A DNA stretch of 18,784 bases from Usnea hakonensis (Eukaryota > Ascomycota > Lecanoromycetes > Lecanorales > Parmeliaceae): contig BLJB01000234.1 in assembly GCA_013423325.1 (NCBI GenBank), positions 1 through 18,784 on the forward strand. Direction: 5' to 3'. Below are positions 8,988-18,038 of this stretch, in pieces; the first letter of the stretch is position 1; every line of letters starts with the position of its first letter. The position numbers were made by a program, and so were the translations under genes. The notes beneath the pieces are model-generated. The model was not told the DNA's origin. It saw nothing but the letters and a program-made list of their open reading frames with translations, and did not search any database.

Positions 8988-11482
8988 ATGTTCAGCTGCT
9001 TGCTATCTTCTGCCAGACGAGCATCAACTCTGTTCAGCACGATGCTTCAGATGAAGGGTTCGTCTTTCAACTCCATGGGAACCGTGAAATCGATCTCGCA
9101 GAATTGCGTCGTCGAGCTCGGGGGTATTGCTTACTGGCTCCGTGACCGAATAGATGTATGTGGTTCATTCCAACACCTTCCTCGAGCGACCTTCGGAATT
9201 TGGACTCAACTTCTCCATAGCATACTTTACCAGCCACAGCGTCTATCGGCGCTCCTTTGACACCAGCAGTGGTCATCAATCTGCCTAACTCCGCGATTTC
9301 GCTCGATCAACTTGAGAATGGCTTCCAGCGTTTTGTTGAGGAAGACGATGTCTTTTCTATGGAATTCACCGATAGCGCGTTGATCTTTGTACAGACCAAA
9401 GATTCAGGAGCACCCACGCCTACGCTCTCGCATGCCGTCGAGAGATATCTAGAGGACCGTTCAGCACGATTACTATTTTCAGATTGTTCTGCTGGGCTTC
9501 CAAGCCTATCTGAAGGACCATATTTCATCGCGCAGAATCAGTTACATCAAGCTTGGCGCCTGTATGAGGATGAGCTGAAAGCTTTCGTCTCTTCTTCGGT
9601 ACCAGCCGCACATGGAAGATATGTGTAAGCCTTATCGCAATGGTAACAACACGTTTAAAGCTGACCTGAATCTCATGGAATGTAAGGTTCCAACCATTAC
9701 ACGCGAACGCATATTCAGGCGTGCACTCCGTTGTCGCTGTTCCTTCACGCCTTTCTTATCCAGTCACGCCAGATAAACCGCTAAACGGCAAAAGAATATC
9801 TGTGAAAGATCTATTTCACCTCGAAGGAATGGTCACGACCATAGGCAGTCGTTCGTATGCAGAATGTTATGGTCCCCAAAACAGCACTGCGAAGTATCTT
9901 CAGCATCTGATTGACAAGGGAGCCATCATAGTTGGGAAGACTAAGATGAGTGGCTATGCCGGTTCTGAAATACCACCTGAGAAATGTATTGATTACTTCG
10001 CGCCTTGGAACCCTAGAGGCGATGGCTATCAAGGCCCATCAGGTAGCTCGAGTGGTGCCGGCGCTTCCATTGCTGGGTACGAGTGGCTCGATTTTGCCCT
10101 AGCCACAGACAGTACGTTTCGTAAATATATCTCCTCGTGTAAATCTGACTATCTTGCTGCAGCGACTGGCAGCATGAGAATGCCTGCATCGGCACATGGC
10201 GCCTGGGGTATACGAATGTCACATAACGCAGTCCCGATGGAAGGCATTGTGCCAAGCGTCAGGTATATTGGAGCCGTTCATCTCAAGTGCGGCGTTTTGC
10301 TAATGATTGAAAAGTGTTTTCGATACAATAGGTCTAATGAGTCGTGATGTTGCAGCTCTTGGCCACTTGAGAAAGATCTCCACGCCTGCGATTGAGTTGT
10401 TTGCGGTGAGTGATCTCGAAATAAAGCATACAGCTGCTTAATCGGACCAGATGCCCAAGAAAATTCTTTACAACACCGATTGGTTTCCAAGCGCCGATAA
10501 CAACCAACAAAGGATGACGGAGCAATTTGTTCAGATTCTTGAAGCGGTGGTAGGCGTTGATCATACGAAGATTTCTTTTTCCGATGAATGGGCCCGGTCT
10601 GCGCCAAAAGAGGCTTCAGGAAAGTCATTGAAGGATTACCTGGCCAAGGCAAGTGATCCGTGACGTGCGAAGCAGAGCAAATTTAACCAGCTCATGTCGC
10701 AGTCGGGATACTGGCCAGACAAGTATGATGGATATCACGGTTTTGATGACTTCCGAGAGCTCTATCATGAAAAATTTCAGAAGAAGCCTTATGCAAGCCC
10801 TTGGCAAAGGGATAGATGGTGTGTCATTTGTCTGATCTTTTGCCAACTGACCTGCTGATAATGTGGGACAGGGAACTTGGCGAACAGACAACTCTGGAAG
10901 AGCGGAATCAAGGCCTACGAGAAATAGGAGTTTTCAGGGAATGGGTAGATCAACATTTGATGCCCTTGTCACCAGATGGTCAACCGGAAGCTATTGTGGT
11001 AGTTCCGCTCGGTCGTGCCGGTGCAAACTATCGTGATATTGTCCCACCACCAGACCAGGGAAAAGTCGTCCCAACAGCATACAATCCTTTATGGTTTGCG
11101 TCCATTCTAGGACTCCCACAACTCGTTGTTCCTAGTAAGTCAAGGTTCGTATGTCACTTTTTAATAATTCTGATCGCCTTATAGTTGGACAGAATCCCTA
11201 CCAATCTAAGCTTAGCGGGCGTACTGAGTATGCACCGATTGTTGGATCTATCGTGGGAAGTAAGGGTGAGCACTATCTAAATTTATCACAAGCTCATCAT
11301 ATAGCAATGGCATAAACTAAACGACTACAGGGAGTGACCTAACCTTGGTGCATCTTGCACATGAAGCCCTCAAGAAAGCGCAATGGCCGACAGCGGTACT
11401 GACTGGACGCTTCATGTTTCATTTGGGGAGCAATGATCGTAATTCTGTTAAGGATCATGAGGCCATGCTTAAGCAAGATTGA
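8988..11482 (+). CDS. Amidase-signature family hydrolase
   Basis: Ten exons: 8988-9155, 9221-9624, 9687-10111, 10163-10262, 10315-10405, 10451-10648, 10703-10818, 10872-11134, 11185-11265, 11331-11482; 665 aa, all phases consistent. Amidase-signature enzymes hydrolyse C-N amide bonds with a Lys/cis-Ser/Ser triad. Lys231 lies in ISVKDLFH, the cis-Ser lies in PSGSSSGAG (about 312-314), and the nucleophile is Ser337 in DTTGSMR, so the enzyme looks active. About 200 residues precede the catalytic domain, an extension I associate with one fungal subgroup. Later landmarks are FDTIGLMSRD, PKKILYNTDWFP and NPLWFASILGLPQLVVP. Intron 6 (10649-10702) uses a GC donor. The ATG at 8988 follows an in-frame TAA; later Met codons in exon 1 are possible starts. 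It is divergent from the oxygenase and may share regulation. The substrate is unknown. Confidence 0.93.
10649..10702 (+). other. GC-AG intron (intron 6 of the amidase gene)
   Basis: The exon ends GCCAAG before GCAAGT, and the acceptor is TCGCAG; length 54 nt, phase 0. Removal joins KDYLAK to SGYWPDKYDG, as expected in the amidase. The nearby GT donor two codons later is in the wrong phase. Confidence 0.8.
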
Positions 11483-11632
11483 CAACGACAGACTCACGCA
11501 AAGCTATAAGAAGGCGCCCTTTATATATTGCCGAGTCAAATGAAACATGAGAGAAGAAACGTTGCCATACAGGACCTGACTTGGCAAGTAGGATTCCTTC
11601 TCTCGTTACTTCTAACGTCTTCTGTGAACACC
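11483..11632. other. Short convergent intergenic region
   Basis: These 150 bases separate the stop codons of the amidase (+) and the CorA-like gene (-) and must hold both 3' ends. Nothing else is visible. Confidence 0.4.
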
Positions 11633-13135
11633 TCAACTCAAATACCACTGCCTTGCCCATTTGTACCCTGTTTTGAGTCCTGCTTTGAGCTCATTCCAAA
11701 GCGCCAGTATCAGGAAAAAAGTGGTGAATGGGATCACCGTAGCGAAGAAGGTTGATATTGGGGGATTTGGAGTCGTGAATGTAATGACATTCATGCCAAA
11801 TACCGAAGAAATGAATGCAGAAGGAATGAAGAAGTAAGCCAAGATTGTCAGTAAATGAGATCTAGCAGCTTGTTCAAGACCTCGTTTTGAATCCAAGATG
11901 CTGATTGTCACCATCTCAACGTTCATTTTCTCAACACACAAGTCCGAAAGGGCTCTTGCCTCGACTTGCAAACTCAAAATATCATCCCGCATGTCCTGCG
12001 CCGCTCGGTCAACCTTGTCCTTGTCCACAGTCTCTCGACACTGGGGCCATCCGAGGCGATGACGGCCATCAAGGACCTCAATGATCCCACGAAAGTATAA
12101 TTGGCTGCGATCTAGCACTCCTTTGTCATGACGAAAAACGTCGGCCCTGTACTCTTCGTCTCCATCTAAGGTCCCGTGGACTTCACGGAGGAAACCGAAA
12201 AAGCGGATCCAGCAGAGCGATGAAGTCCTCAACAGGTCAAGCACGAAGACGAAAGGATCTTCTAGAGCTAGTGCTCTGTGTTCGTCCTCCATGAGATCGT
12301 TCAAGTCAGCTCTTGACTGACAAGGATCCGGCTGTTGAAATGCACTCGCCAAGTTTGGGTCCTCGATCGGGAAACACAAATCTTCCAAAGCACCGGGAGC
12401 CAGTTTGGCCACCGGAAAGAAGTGAGGCGCAGATAAGCCTCGCACACCTGAAATCCAAGGCGAACTCTGACCACGGGCTCCACTATCGTTCATTACTAGG
12501 CCCGACCAAGAACTTCCACTTATGAGATATGGGAGAAAAGTGACTTTCTGCTCAACACTGAAAAACCTCGGGCCATGGAGATTGATATTGCGACATTGTT
12601 CTGCACCATGGGTGTCTCGTTCCAGTAGACGTCTATTGTATTGCTTTGTTTTTTTGTCAATGGCCTTTTGCTTTTCCTCAACTCTGTCTTGAGCGCTTTG
12701 ACTTGCGGCGTAGCAGCCGATGGTTATCATAGATACCGTAATGCTTGATCTCGTAGAGGACGGTAGTGTTGGCGGAGTGAAAGAATATGGGAGGATTAGA
12801 TGACCCGAGAGTAGATCTGGTTCGAGATCTAGATATCTACCTAGTTGATGGAGTAAGGACCGTCCAGGAGAGCCCCGGACGGAAGTGATATGTCCTGGGC
12901 TCTTTATGTCCGACCAGCCATGGCTTGTGGGGACAGCCCCTACCACGCCCACATTTTCCAAATACTGCTGAATAGGTAATACACACGACTCAGAGTCGCC
13001 AAAGAATTTTGATATATGCCCTTGCGAAGAGCTTTCGTCAGGAGGAACTTCACCAAGGATATAGGGGTCATGAAACCCAGCTATGAGGAAAGCGCGAAGT
13101 TTTCGATCCCATATGGTATTGGCAATTTGATCCAT
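11633..13135 (-). CDS. CorA-like magnesium-transporter-family membrane protein
   Basis: An uninterrupted 500-aa frame. The N-terminal 420 residues are cytosolic in character, with charged helical stretches near 280-425. The C-terminus has two hydrophobic segments (about 427-446 and 461-481) separated by a short loop that starts with GMN (447-449), the signature of CorA-type Mg2+ channels at the end of the first membrane helix. Canonical CorA proteins form pentameric divalent-cation channels; many fungal relatives of this long form are uncharacterised, so transport is an inference. The start is the ATG at 13135. The same frame stays open about 80 nt upstream without another ATG, so an upstream exon cannot be ruled out. 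No introns are needed. It is the last gene before the AT-rich block and shares a short convergent gap with the amidase. Confidence 0.82.
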   Translation of the reverse strand: MDQIANTIWDRKLRAFLIAGFHDPYILGEVPPDESSSQGHISKFFGDSESCVLPIQQYLENVGVVGAVPTSHGWSDIKSPGHITSVRGSPGRSLLHQLGRYLDLEPDLLSGHLILPYSFTPPTLPSSTRSSITVSMITIGCYAASQSAQDRVEEKQKAIDKKTKQYNRRLLERDTHGAEQCRNINLHGPRFFSVEQKVTFLPYLISGSSWSGLVMNDSGARGQSSPWISGVRGLSAPHFFPVAKLAPGALEDLCFPIEDPNLASAFQQPDPCQSRADLNDLMEDEHRALALEDPFVFVLDLLRTSSLCWIRFFGFLREVHGTLDGDEEYRADVFRHDKGVLDRSQLYFRGIIEVLDGRHRLGWPQCRETVDKDKVDRAAQDMRDDILSLQVEARALSDLCVEKMNVEMVTISILDSKRGLEQAARSHLLTILAYFFIPSAFISSVFGMNVITFTTPNPPISTFFATVIPFTTFFLILALWNELKAGLKTGYKWARQWYLS

Positions 13136-13664
13136 AGCGCTCAGAGCCCCGAAGCCACTATCGGGTGTGACAGGTGTGTGGGCAGGTGGTAGAAACGCAT
13201 AGGCAGCTGTTTCGCTCGTTGGTCATATGGTAGCCTTGGGATGGCATCATCTCTGTACCAGCTGTGACGTCGAAACTCAGTCGAGTGAACAGAAATTGAG
13301 CTCCATCGCTTGCAAGCTGTGTCCAAGAAGACGATGGGGTAGATAAAAATCGAGCATGCCAGTCAAAGGGGAGAATTCAACTAGCCTCGTGTCAAGGAAA
13401 GGGTCTGGGGATCGGCGATGGTTAGAAAGAAGAGGGGCCTGCAGCTGCGAAATCATTTTCTATTATTAGAGTCCAGCTTCCACTCTTCTAGTGGTAATCT
13501 ATTGCAGAGGGCTGAAATCGCCTGTTCGATTTACATTGCATGTGATGATGTGAGTGGTTGGAGAAACCGCACTCGATTTGAGGTTGTGGCACACGCTGTG
13601 AAGCTTGCGAATGACTTGGCGAGAAAATCGAGAAAACACGTACTTTACTACCTAGAATAGTATA
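13136..13664. other. Upstream region of the CorA-like gene up to the AT-rich block
   Basis: Base composition is still ordinary here. The 13141-13326 (-) and 13418-13660 (+) frames are short and unrecognisable. The stretch probably holds the CorA-like promoter and 5' leader, possibly a small upstream exon. Confidence 0.4.
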
Positions 13665-14190
13665 TTTTTTTATAATATCTCGATGAATATTTGTAATATT
13701 GTAAATTGTCACGGTTCCTTATCGGGACCCTATTATGAGACAGTCAACTTAGTGGTATGTAAGAAGCTTGGTTAATTCTACCTAGAAATCTGCTCCTAAG
13801 TACTAGCCGAAAGGCCGATCCGGCCATGGTAAGTACTACCGTAAGTGTAGATCCGGCTATAGTAATTACTAGCGTAATAGACCCTCTATTTTCATTTTTT
13901 ACCTTAACTCTCCTACGCCCGAGTTACGTAATCTTACTATTTAAACGGATAAGTTATATTTATCTTATTTATCTAATATTTACTTTTTACTTTAGTTACT
14001 TAGATATATTAATCTTTATTTTAATTATTTAGAGATTAACTTTTATTTAAATTATTTAAATATTAAATTTTATTTAAGTTATTTAGTAATTAATTTTTAT
14101 TTTAGTTATCTAATATTTATTTTTTATCTTAACTATTTAATAACTAACTATATAATTTTATTATATAATAGATTATATAACTTCGTCTTA

Positions 14191-14320
14191 TTATAGGGTC
14201 GTAACTAGGGTTACATCTTTATAATAGTTATAATAAGGCCAAATAGTAGGTAATTACGTATGAAGCGTAATACCCTCGTATCTCTTTTAGTAGTATAGCC
14301 GAGTAGTTACCGTCCTAATA
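14191..14320 (+). repeat. 130-bp direct repeat, copy 1
   Basis: It aligns without a gap to 14,791-14,920, exactly 600 bp downstream. Shared landmarks are TAATTACGTATGAAGCG and a block from TCTCTTTTAG to GAGTAGTTACCG. Most differences are transitions. It could be a small LTR pair or a duplicated repeat unit. Confidence 0.75.
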
Positions 14321-14343
14321 ACTATATTACGCTAATTCTTCGG

Positions 14344-14425
14344 GGCTTAGTTAGTAGCTCCGGGGGGTAACTACTAACGGGGGTAGACGTATAGATTATA
14401 AGGGTCGAGGGTTCGATTCGTACTA
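14344..14425 (+). other. tRNA-like sequence (possible SINE head or tRNA relic)
   Basis: GGCTTAGTTAGTAGCTC at about 14,344 resembles a tRNA D-arm/A box, and GGTTCGATTC at 14,410 closely matches the polymerase III B box and T arm; ATTATAAGGGTCGAG before it resembles an anticodon-to-variable segment. The A-B spacing is longer than usual and I cannot fold a clean acceptor stem, so this is not called as a functional tRNA. A tRNA-derived SINE or a degraded, interrupted tRNA would fit. Confidence 0.35.
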
Positions 14426-14470
14426 AAGGTATTTAATTTTAAGAGGACGCTCCCTTATCGAGGGCTTAAA

Positions 14471-14650
14471 TAAGGGGTATTAACCTCGAAGTACTCGATA
14501 TATAGCGCCGAGGGGTAACTAACCCCTAATTAGCGCGGTTACGCTACGGCTATATATTAAAATTAAGGGGTATTAACCTCTATAAGTAGCTTCGTAGGGT
14601 AACTAATCTCTAGAAGCTTAGCGTATTACGCTATAGCTAAGTATTAAGTC
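14471..14650 (+). repeat. Two diverged tandem units of about 93 bp
   Basis: TAAGGGGTATTAACCTC occurs at 14,471 and again at 14,564. Each is followed by a comparable series: an AGGG(G)TAACTAA block, a GCG...TTACGCTA block, then GGCTATATATTAA or AGCTAAGTATTAA. The second unit is slightly shorter. Both lie between the two 130-bp repeats. Confidence 0.6.
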
Positions 14651-14790
14651 TTAAAGAAAGCCCCTCTAACGGGTCTAGCTACTAGCTTCCTAAGTCGATC
14701 TCTACGTAGTTCGCTAATTAGGGTATTCCCCTCGAATTAGTTCCTTTTACCTCTAAGCCTATAAGGGCGTAGGCCTAAGGGGGGGGATAG

Positions 14791-14920
14791 TTATAGAGTT
14801 ATAACTAGAGTTATACCCCTATAATAGCTATAATAAGACTAAATAGTAGATAATTACGTATGAAGCGCAATACCCCCGTATCTCTTTTAGTAGTATAGCC
14901 GAGTAGTTACCGTTCTAATA
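14791..14920 (+). repeat. 130-bp direct repeat, copy 2
   Basis: This is the partner of 14,191-14,320 in the same orientation and of the same length. Sequence beyond both ends does not match between the copies, so the repeat boundaries are fairly sharp. Confidence 0.75.
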
Positions 14921-15164
14921 CTTATAATTAGCTAAATTAAATTTATATTAATTATTTAATATTTATTTATATTTTATATTTCTACGCTAAGTTCTAATTA
15001 AATTAGAATTTATACTCGTATCTATCTAACTATAGAAAAGATAATTATGGGAATCTCTATAATAATATTATAAGGAAAACCTTCGTAGTATTATTATTAC
15101 TAGAATAAAAAATCTTACTATACTTCTACTTATCTCTATTATTTTAAGTCTATATACTATCTTT

Positions 15165-16660
15165 AATTACTACTATTCGGGACCCCTTACGCTCGCGTTC
15201 TATTACTCTCTTTATATCTTTACTAGCGCCCCTTAGATTACTCTACCCCTATATAGCTAGTCTTTTACTAGGGAATATTAATCTAAAAGGCCGGATTAAA
15301 TTAGCTATCTAATTAATACCCTCGCCCCCCTTAGGGTAGTTAATATTCTCTATAAATTACTTATTCTTATAGATTCTAGAAGTACTAGTCTAAATTATTC
15401 TAGCCTCGAATAGAAGATAAAGATATCTTTAGTATCCTATTTTAGCTAGTCGTATTTATAGCTAGCTATATAGATATCTAGAATCTTATAATAGAAGAGA
15501 AACTATACTAGTTCGATCTTTTCTATTTTTATTTAAATTAGGGCGGAGCTTTTAGCTTTCGCGAAATTATAATAAAGTATTCTCCTTAATCTCTAATCTT
15601 TAGAACTCTAAGCTAGTATTCTCTTATTTTTAGATATACTTATATAGTAGCCTTTCTATAGAGTATACTAGACTATATTACTCTAGCTCTATATTCTTTT
15701 TTTTATTACCTCTATTTCTTTTCTTTCTCTCTTCCCTATATTATATTATTTCTACTCTCTTTTAGAAAGGGTATTCTCGGCCTATAAGTACTTCTCTACT
15801 ATAGATACTAATAGTACCTTTACTCTATAATCCCGCTTTCCTTAGAGTACTTTATAGATATATATATTTCTAGTCTTTATAATCTCGTATACGCCTTTAA
15901 GGGTCTAGTAATAAAGAATTACTAGATCTAAAAAGATCTATATAGAGAGAATATCTATCTCTACTTCTAATTTTTTAATATTTATCGTTTTATAAGCTCT
16001 CGAGATATATCTTAAATATTTATTCTAGATTATCTTTAGCTATTTTTCTAGTATCTTTATTACTCCTCGCGTACTCGCTAGATTATACTAGATAGCCGCC
16101 GTATATATTATTACTAGCCGAATAATAGTCTAGTATATTATATATACTTAATTTAGTATTATTCTCTATATCGAGGCTACTATTATTAATAATACGAGGT
16201 ATTAGAATATTATCTTAGCTTTTACCTTCTTAAGGTAGAGGCCCTACCTTAATTTTCTATCTATATATAGATCTAGTACCCGTATACTATTCTTTAGCTC
16301 TATAACGGTTACTTTTAGATCTATTATAGCTTTTATATTAAAGCGCTTTAGCCTTCTAGTAAAATAGACTAACTTATACTTCTTAGAGACGAAAGTCGCT
16401 CTATATATTTTCGTCTACTTTAGGTATACCTTAATAGGCTATTTTAAGTATTATATAATTAGTTTCTATACTCTTTCTATACGCTAATAGGTAGATATTA
16501 TTAATAAAGTCGCTAACTTAGAGTCTAAGCTTTAGCTTTAAGTACTCTTTAATAAGCGGTACGTTAAAGAATAGGAATAATACGGGGGATACTAGAAACC
16601 CCTATAAGATCCCCGTCTCTATCGGTTCTACCTCGCTAGCGATCGATTTAAGTTCTAATC
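15165..16660 (-). mobile_element. RIP-degraded Tad-type LINE (non-LTR retrotransposon) fragment
   Basis: One minus-strand frame runs through about 500 codons, interrupted only by stops of the kind RIP makes (CAG or CAA to TAG or TAA, TGG to TAG). Near 16,555-16,616 it reads as a mutated reverse-transcriptase motif: GI, then PQGSP-type codons turned to Leu, stop, Gly, Phe, Leu, then VSPVLFLFFN. About 20 codons later VSDFINNIYLLAY corresponds to a mutated FVDD active site. Further on, FTRRLKRFN, RVLDLYIDRKLR and NKYLRYISRAYKT resemble Tad1-clade LINE polyproteins. The N-terminal endonuclease region is not seen, so it is 5'-truncated or unrecognisable. No indels are needed over this length, so damage is by substitution only. 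It cannot be active. Confidence 0.8.
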
Positions 16661-17005
16661 TTATACTAACTTCTTAATATATATAAAATATTATTTAAAA
16701 AAAAAAGAGCTTTTTCTTATTTATAGATTTAAATATTATATAGCCCTAAAAATTAGAGTTAGACTTAATATTAAAATTTAAATATAAAAAGACTTTTTAT
16801 ATCTAGTAATCTTTATTCTTCTCTTTTTTTCTTTTATATTCGTCTTATAGTCGTTAATTATTTTTTAATTAAGAGCCTTCGATCTTAGTTAATTCCACCC
16901 TTATAATAATACTCTACCCTTATAATAATATCTACGAAAATTACTATAATTATTCTATATCGTCTATATAATTAGTATTCTATCTATTTACGTCGTAATA
17001 ACCTC

Positions 17006-17045
17006 CATCGGCAATCCGGGAGATCGGCCCCTAATCGTGTAATTA
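17006..17045 (+). repeat. Terminal inverted repeat, outer left copy
   Basis: It begins CATCGGCAATCCGGG and includes TCGGCCCCTAATCGTGTAAT. It matches the inverted copy at 17,788-17,827 over 40 bases with five differences, all transitions. The base pair before it is TC, not the TA seen at the other ends. Confidence 0.7.
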
Positions 17046-17483
17046 CTAACTACGTCCATATAGCCCTACGCTAGCCCCGGGCTCGATTAAAGTAATAATA
17101 GTAACTATTATTTCTTAATTTAAGCTACTTTATCTATTTATCTTATTAATCTTCTTAGATTCTCTATATTCGCTCTAATAAAACTTTAAGGTCTACGGAT
17201 TTAATATATAATAAATATAGATAAGATATACTATATAGTATAAAAAAATTATTATTATTATTATATATACTTTATTATATTTATAATCTAGCTCGTATAT
17301 CCTATCGTTATAAAGTCGTATTATACGAAATTTATAAATAGATAGCTATCTAGCGAAAGGCGAAATACATCGGCAATTCGGGAAACTCGGCCCCGGGCGC
17401 AACGGACGGTCAAATGGGCCCCGGGCTGTTATGCGCATGTGCCTGCTATTAAGAATAATTGTAGCCCCGGGCCCCTATACAAG

Positions 17484-17505
17484 TAGCCCCGGGCTGGCCC
17501 GGGGC
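17484..17505. repeat. Perfect GC-rich inverted repeat
   Basis: AGCCCCGGGC is followed by TG and then its exact complement GCCCGGGGCT, giving 10-bp arms with a 2-base loop. It lies in the GC-rich core of the TIR element. Confidence 0.8.
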
Positions 17506-17787
17506 TAACCTAAATTTAGGTAGTCTACTAAGAGTCTTTTAAGTCTTTAAGACTTAATTAATAATAAGGTAATATAGTCTATATAATATAGATATAATAG
17601 GCTTAGTAATACGGGTTTATAACGCGCGTATATAATTTTAAAAAAAATAAGATTTAAACTATATTTAGAGTTTTAGCGTTATTATCTATAGCGCTAGAGA
17701 TTACCCGTTATTCTCGCTAACTTTAAAACCTTATTTTAGCGTCTCGCTTAAATTCGCTTAAATTNNGCTAGCCCCGGGGGCCCCTAG

Positions 17788-17827
17788 CAATTACACGATT
17801 AGGGGCCGACTCCCCGAATTGCCGATG
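17788..17827 (-). repeat. Terminal inverted repeat, right copy
   Basis: Read on the minus strand it begins CATCGGCAATTCGGGGAG and continues to TCGTGTAATTG. It pairs with the outer copy at 17,006 over 40 bases and with the inner copy at 17,368 over about 26 bases with a one-base gap. Confidence 0.7.
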
Positions 17828-18038
17828 TAGGGGTAGCTAGCGTAAAGCGGTTAGTATCTAAATTATTCTATATTATCTATTATAGATCTAGTATTAATAG
17901 AAGAGTAATTATATATATAATAATAAGTAGAAATTATCTAGATAGTAAGACTAGAGGAGGTATACTATTATAATAGTAAATATAATATATAGATACGCGT
18001 TAGCGTACTAGAAGAATATTTAAAAAAATCTAGAATAA

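Larger units (their letters stand above)
17368..17827. mobile_element. TIR-bounded, GC-cored non-autonomous DNA element (MITE-like)
   Basis: CATCGGCAATTCGGG at 17,368 is inverted at the right end (17,813-17,827), and both ends are flanked directly by TA (17,366-17,367 and 17,828-17,829), which fits a TA target-site duplication as in Tc1/mariner-type elements. The interval of about 460 bp has no coding frame. Its left 150 bases are GC-rich, keep CA and TG dinucleotides, and repeat GCCCCGGGC. Two undetermined bases lie at 17,765-17,766. A longer outer version from 17,006 is also possible. Confidence 0.6.

Noticed and set aside
13141..13326. Minus-strand frame just upstream of the CorA-like start
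   Set aside because: It is in a different frame from the CorA-like gene and no good donor/acceptor pair joins the two, so it is probably leader sequence.
13707..13742. TGTCACGGTTCC...GAGACA as the start of an LTR
   Set aside because: It resembles LTR ends but no second copy is found in the window, so there is no support for an LTR pair.
13826..14032. 68-codon plus-strand frame at the AT-rich boundary
   Set aside because: It is rich in Leu/Ile/Phe/Tyr only because of the AT-rich composition and has no start or splice context.
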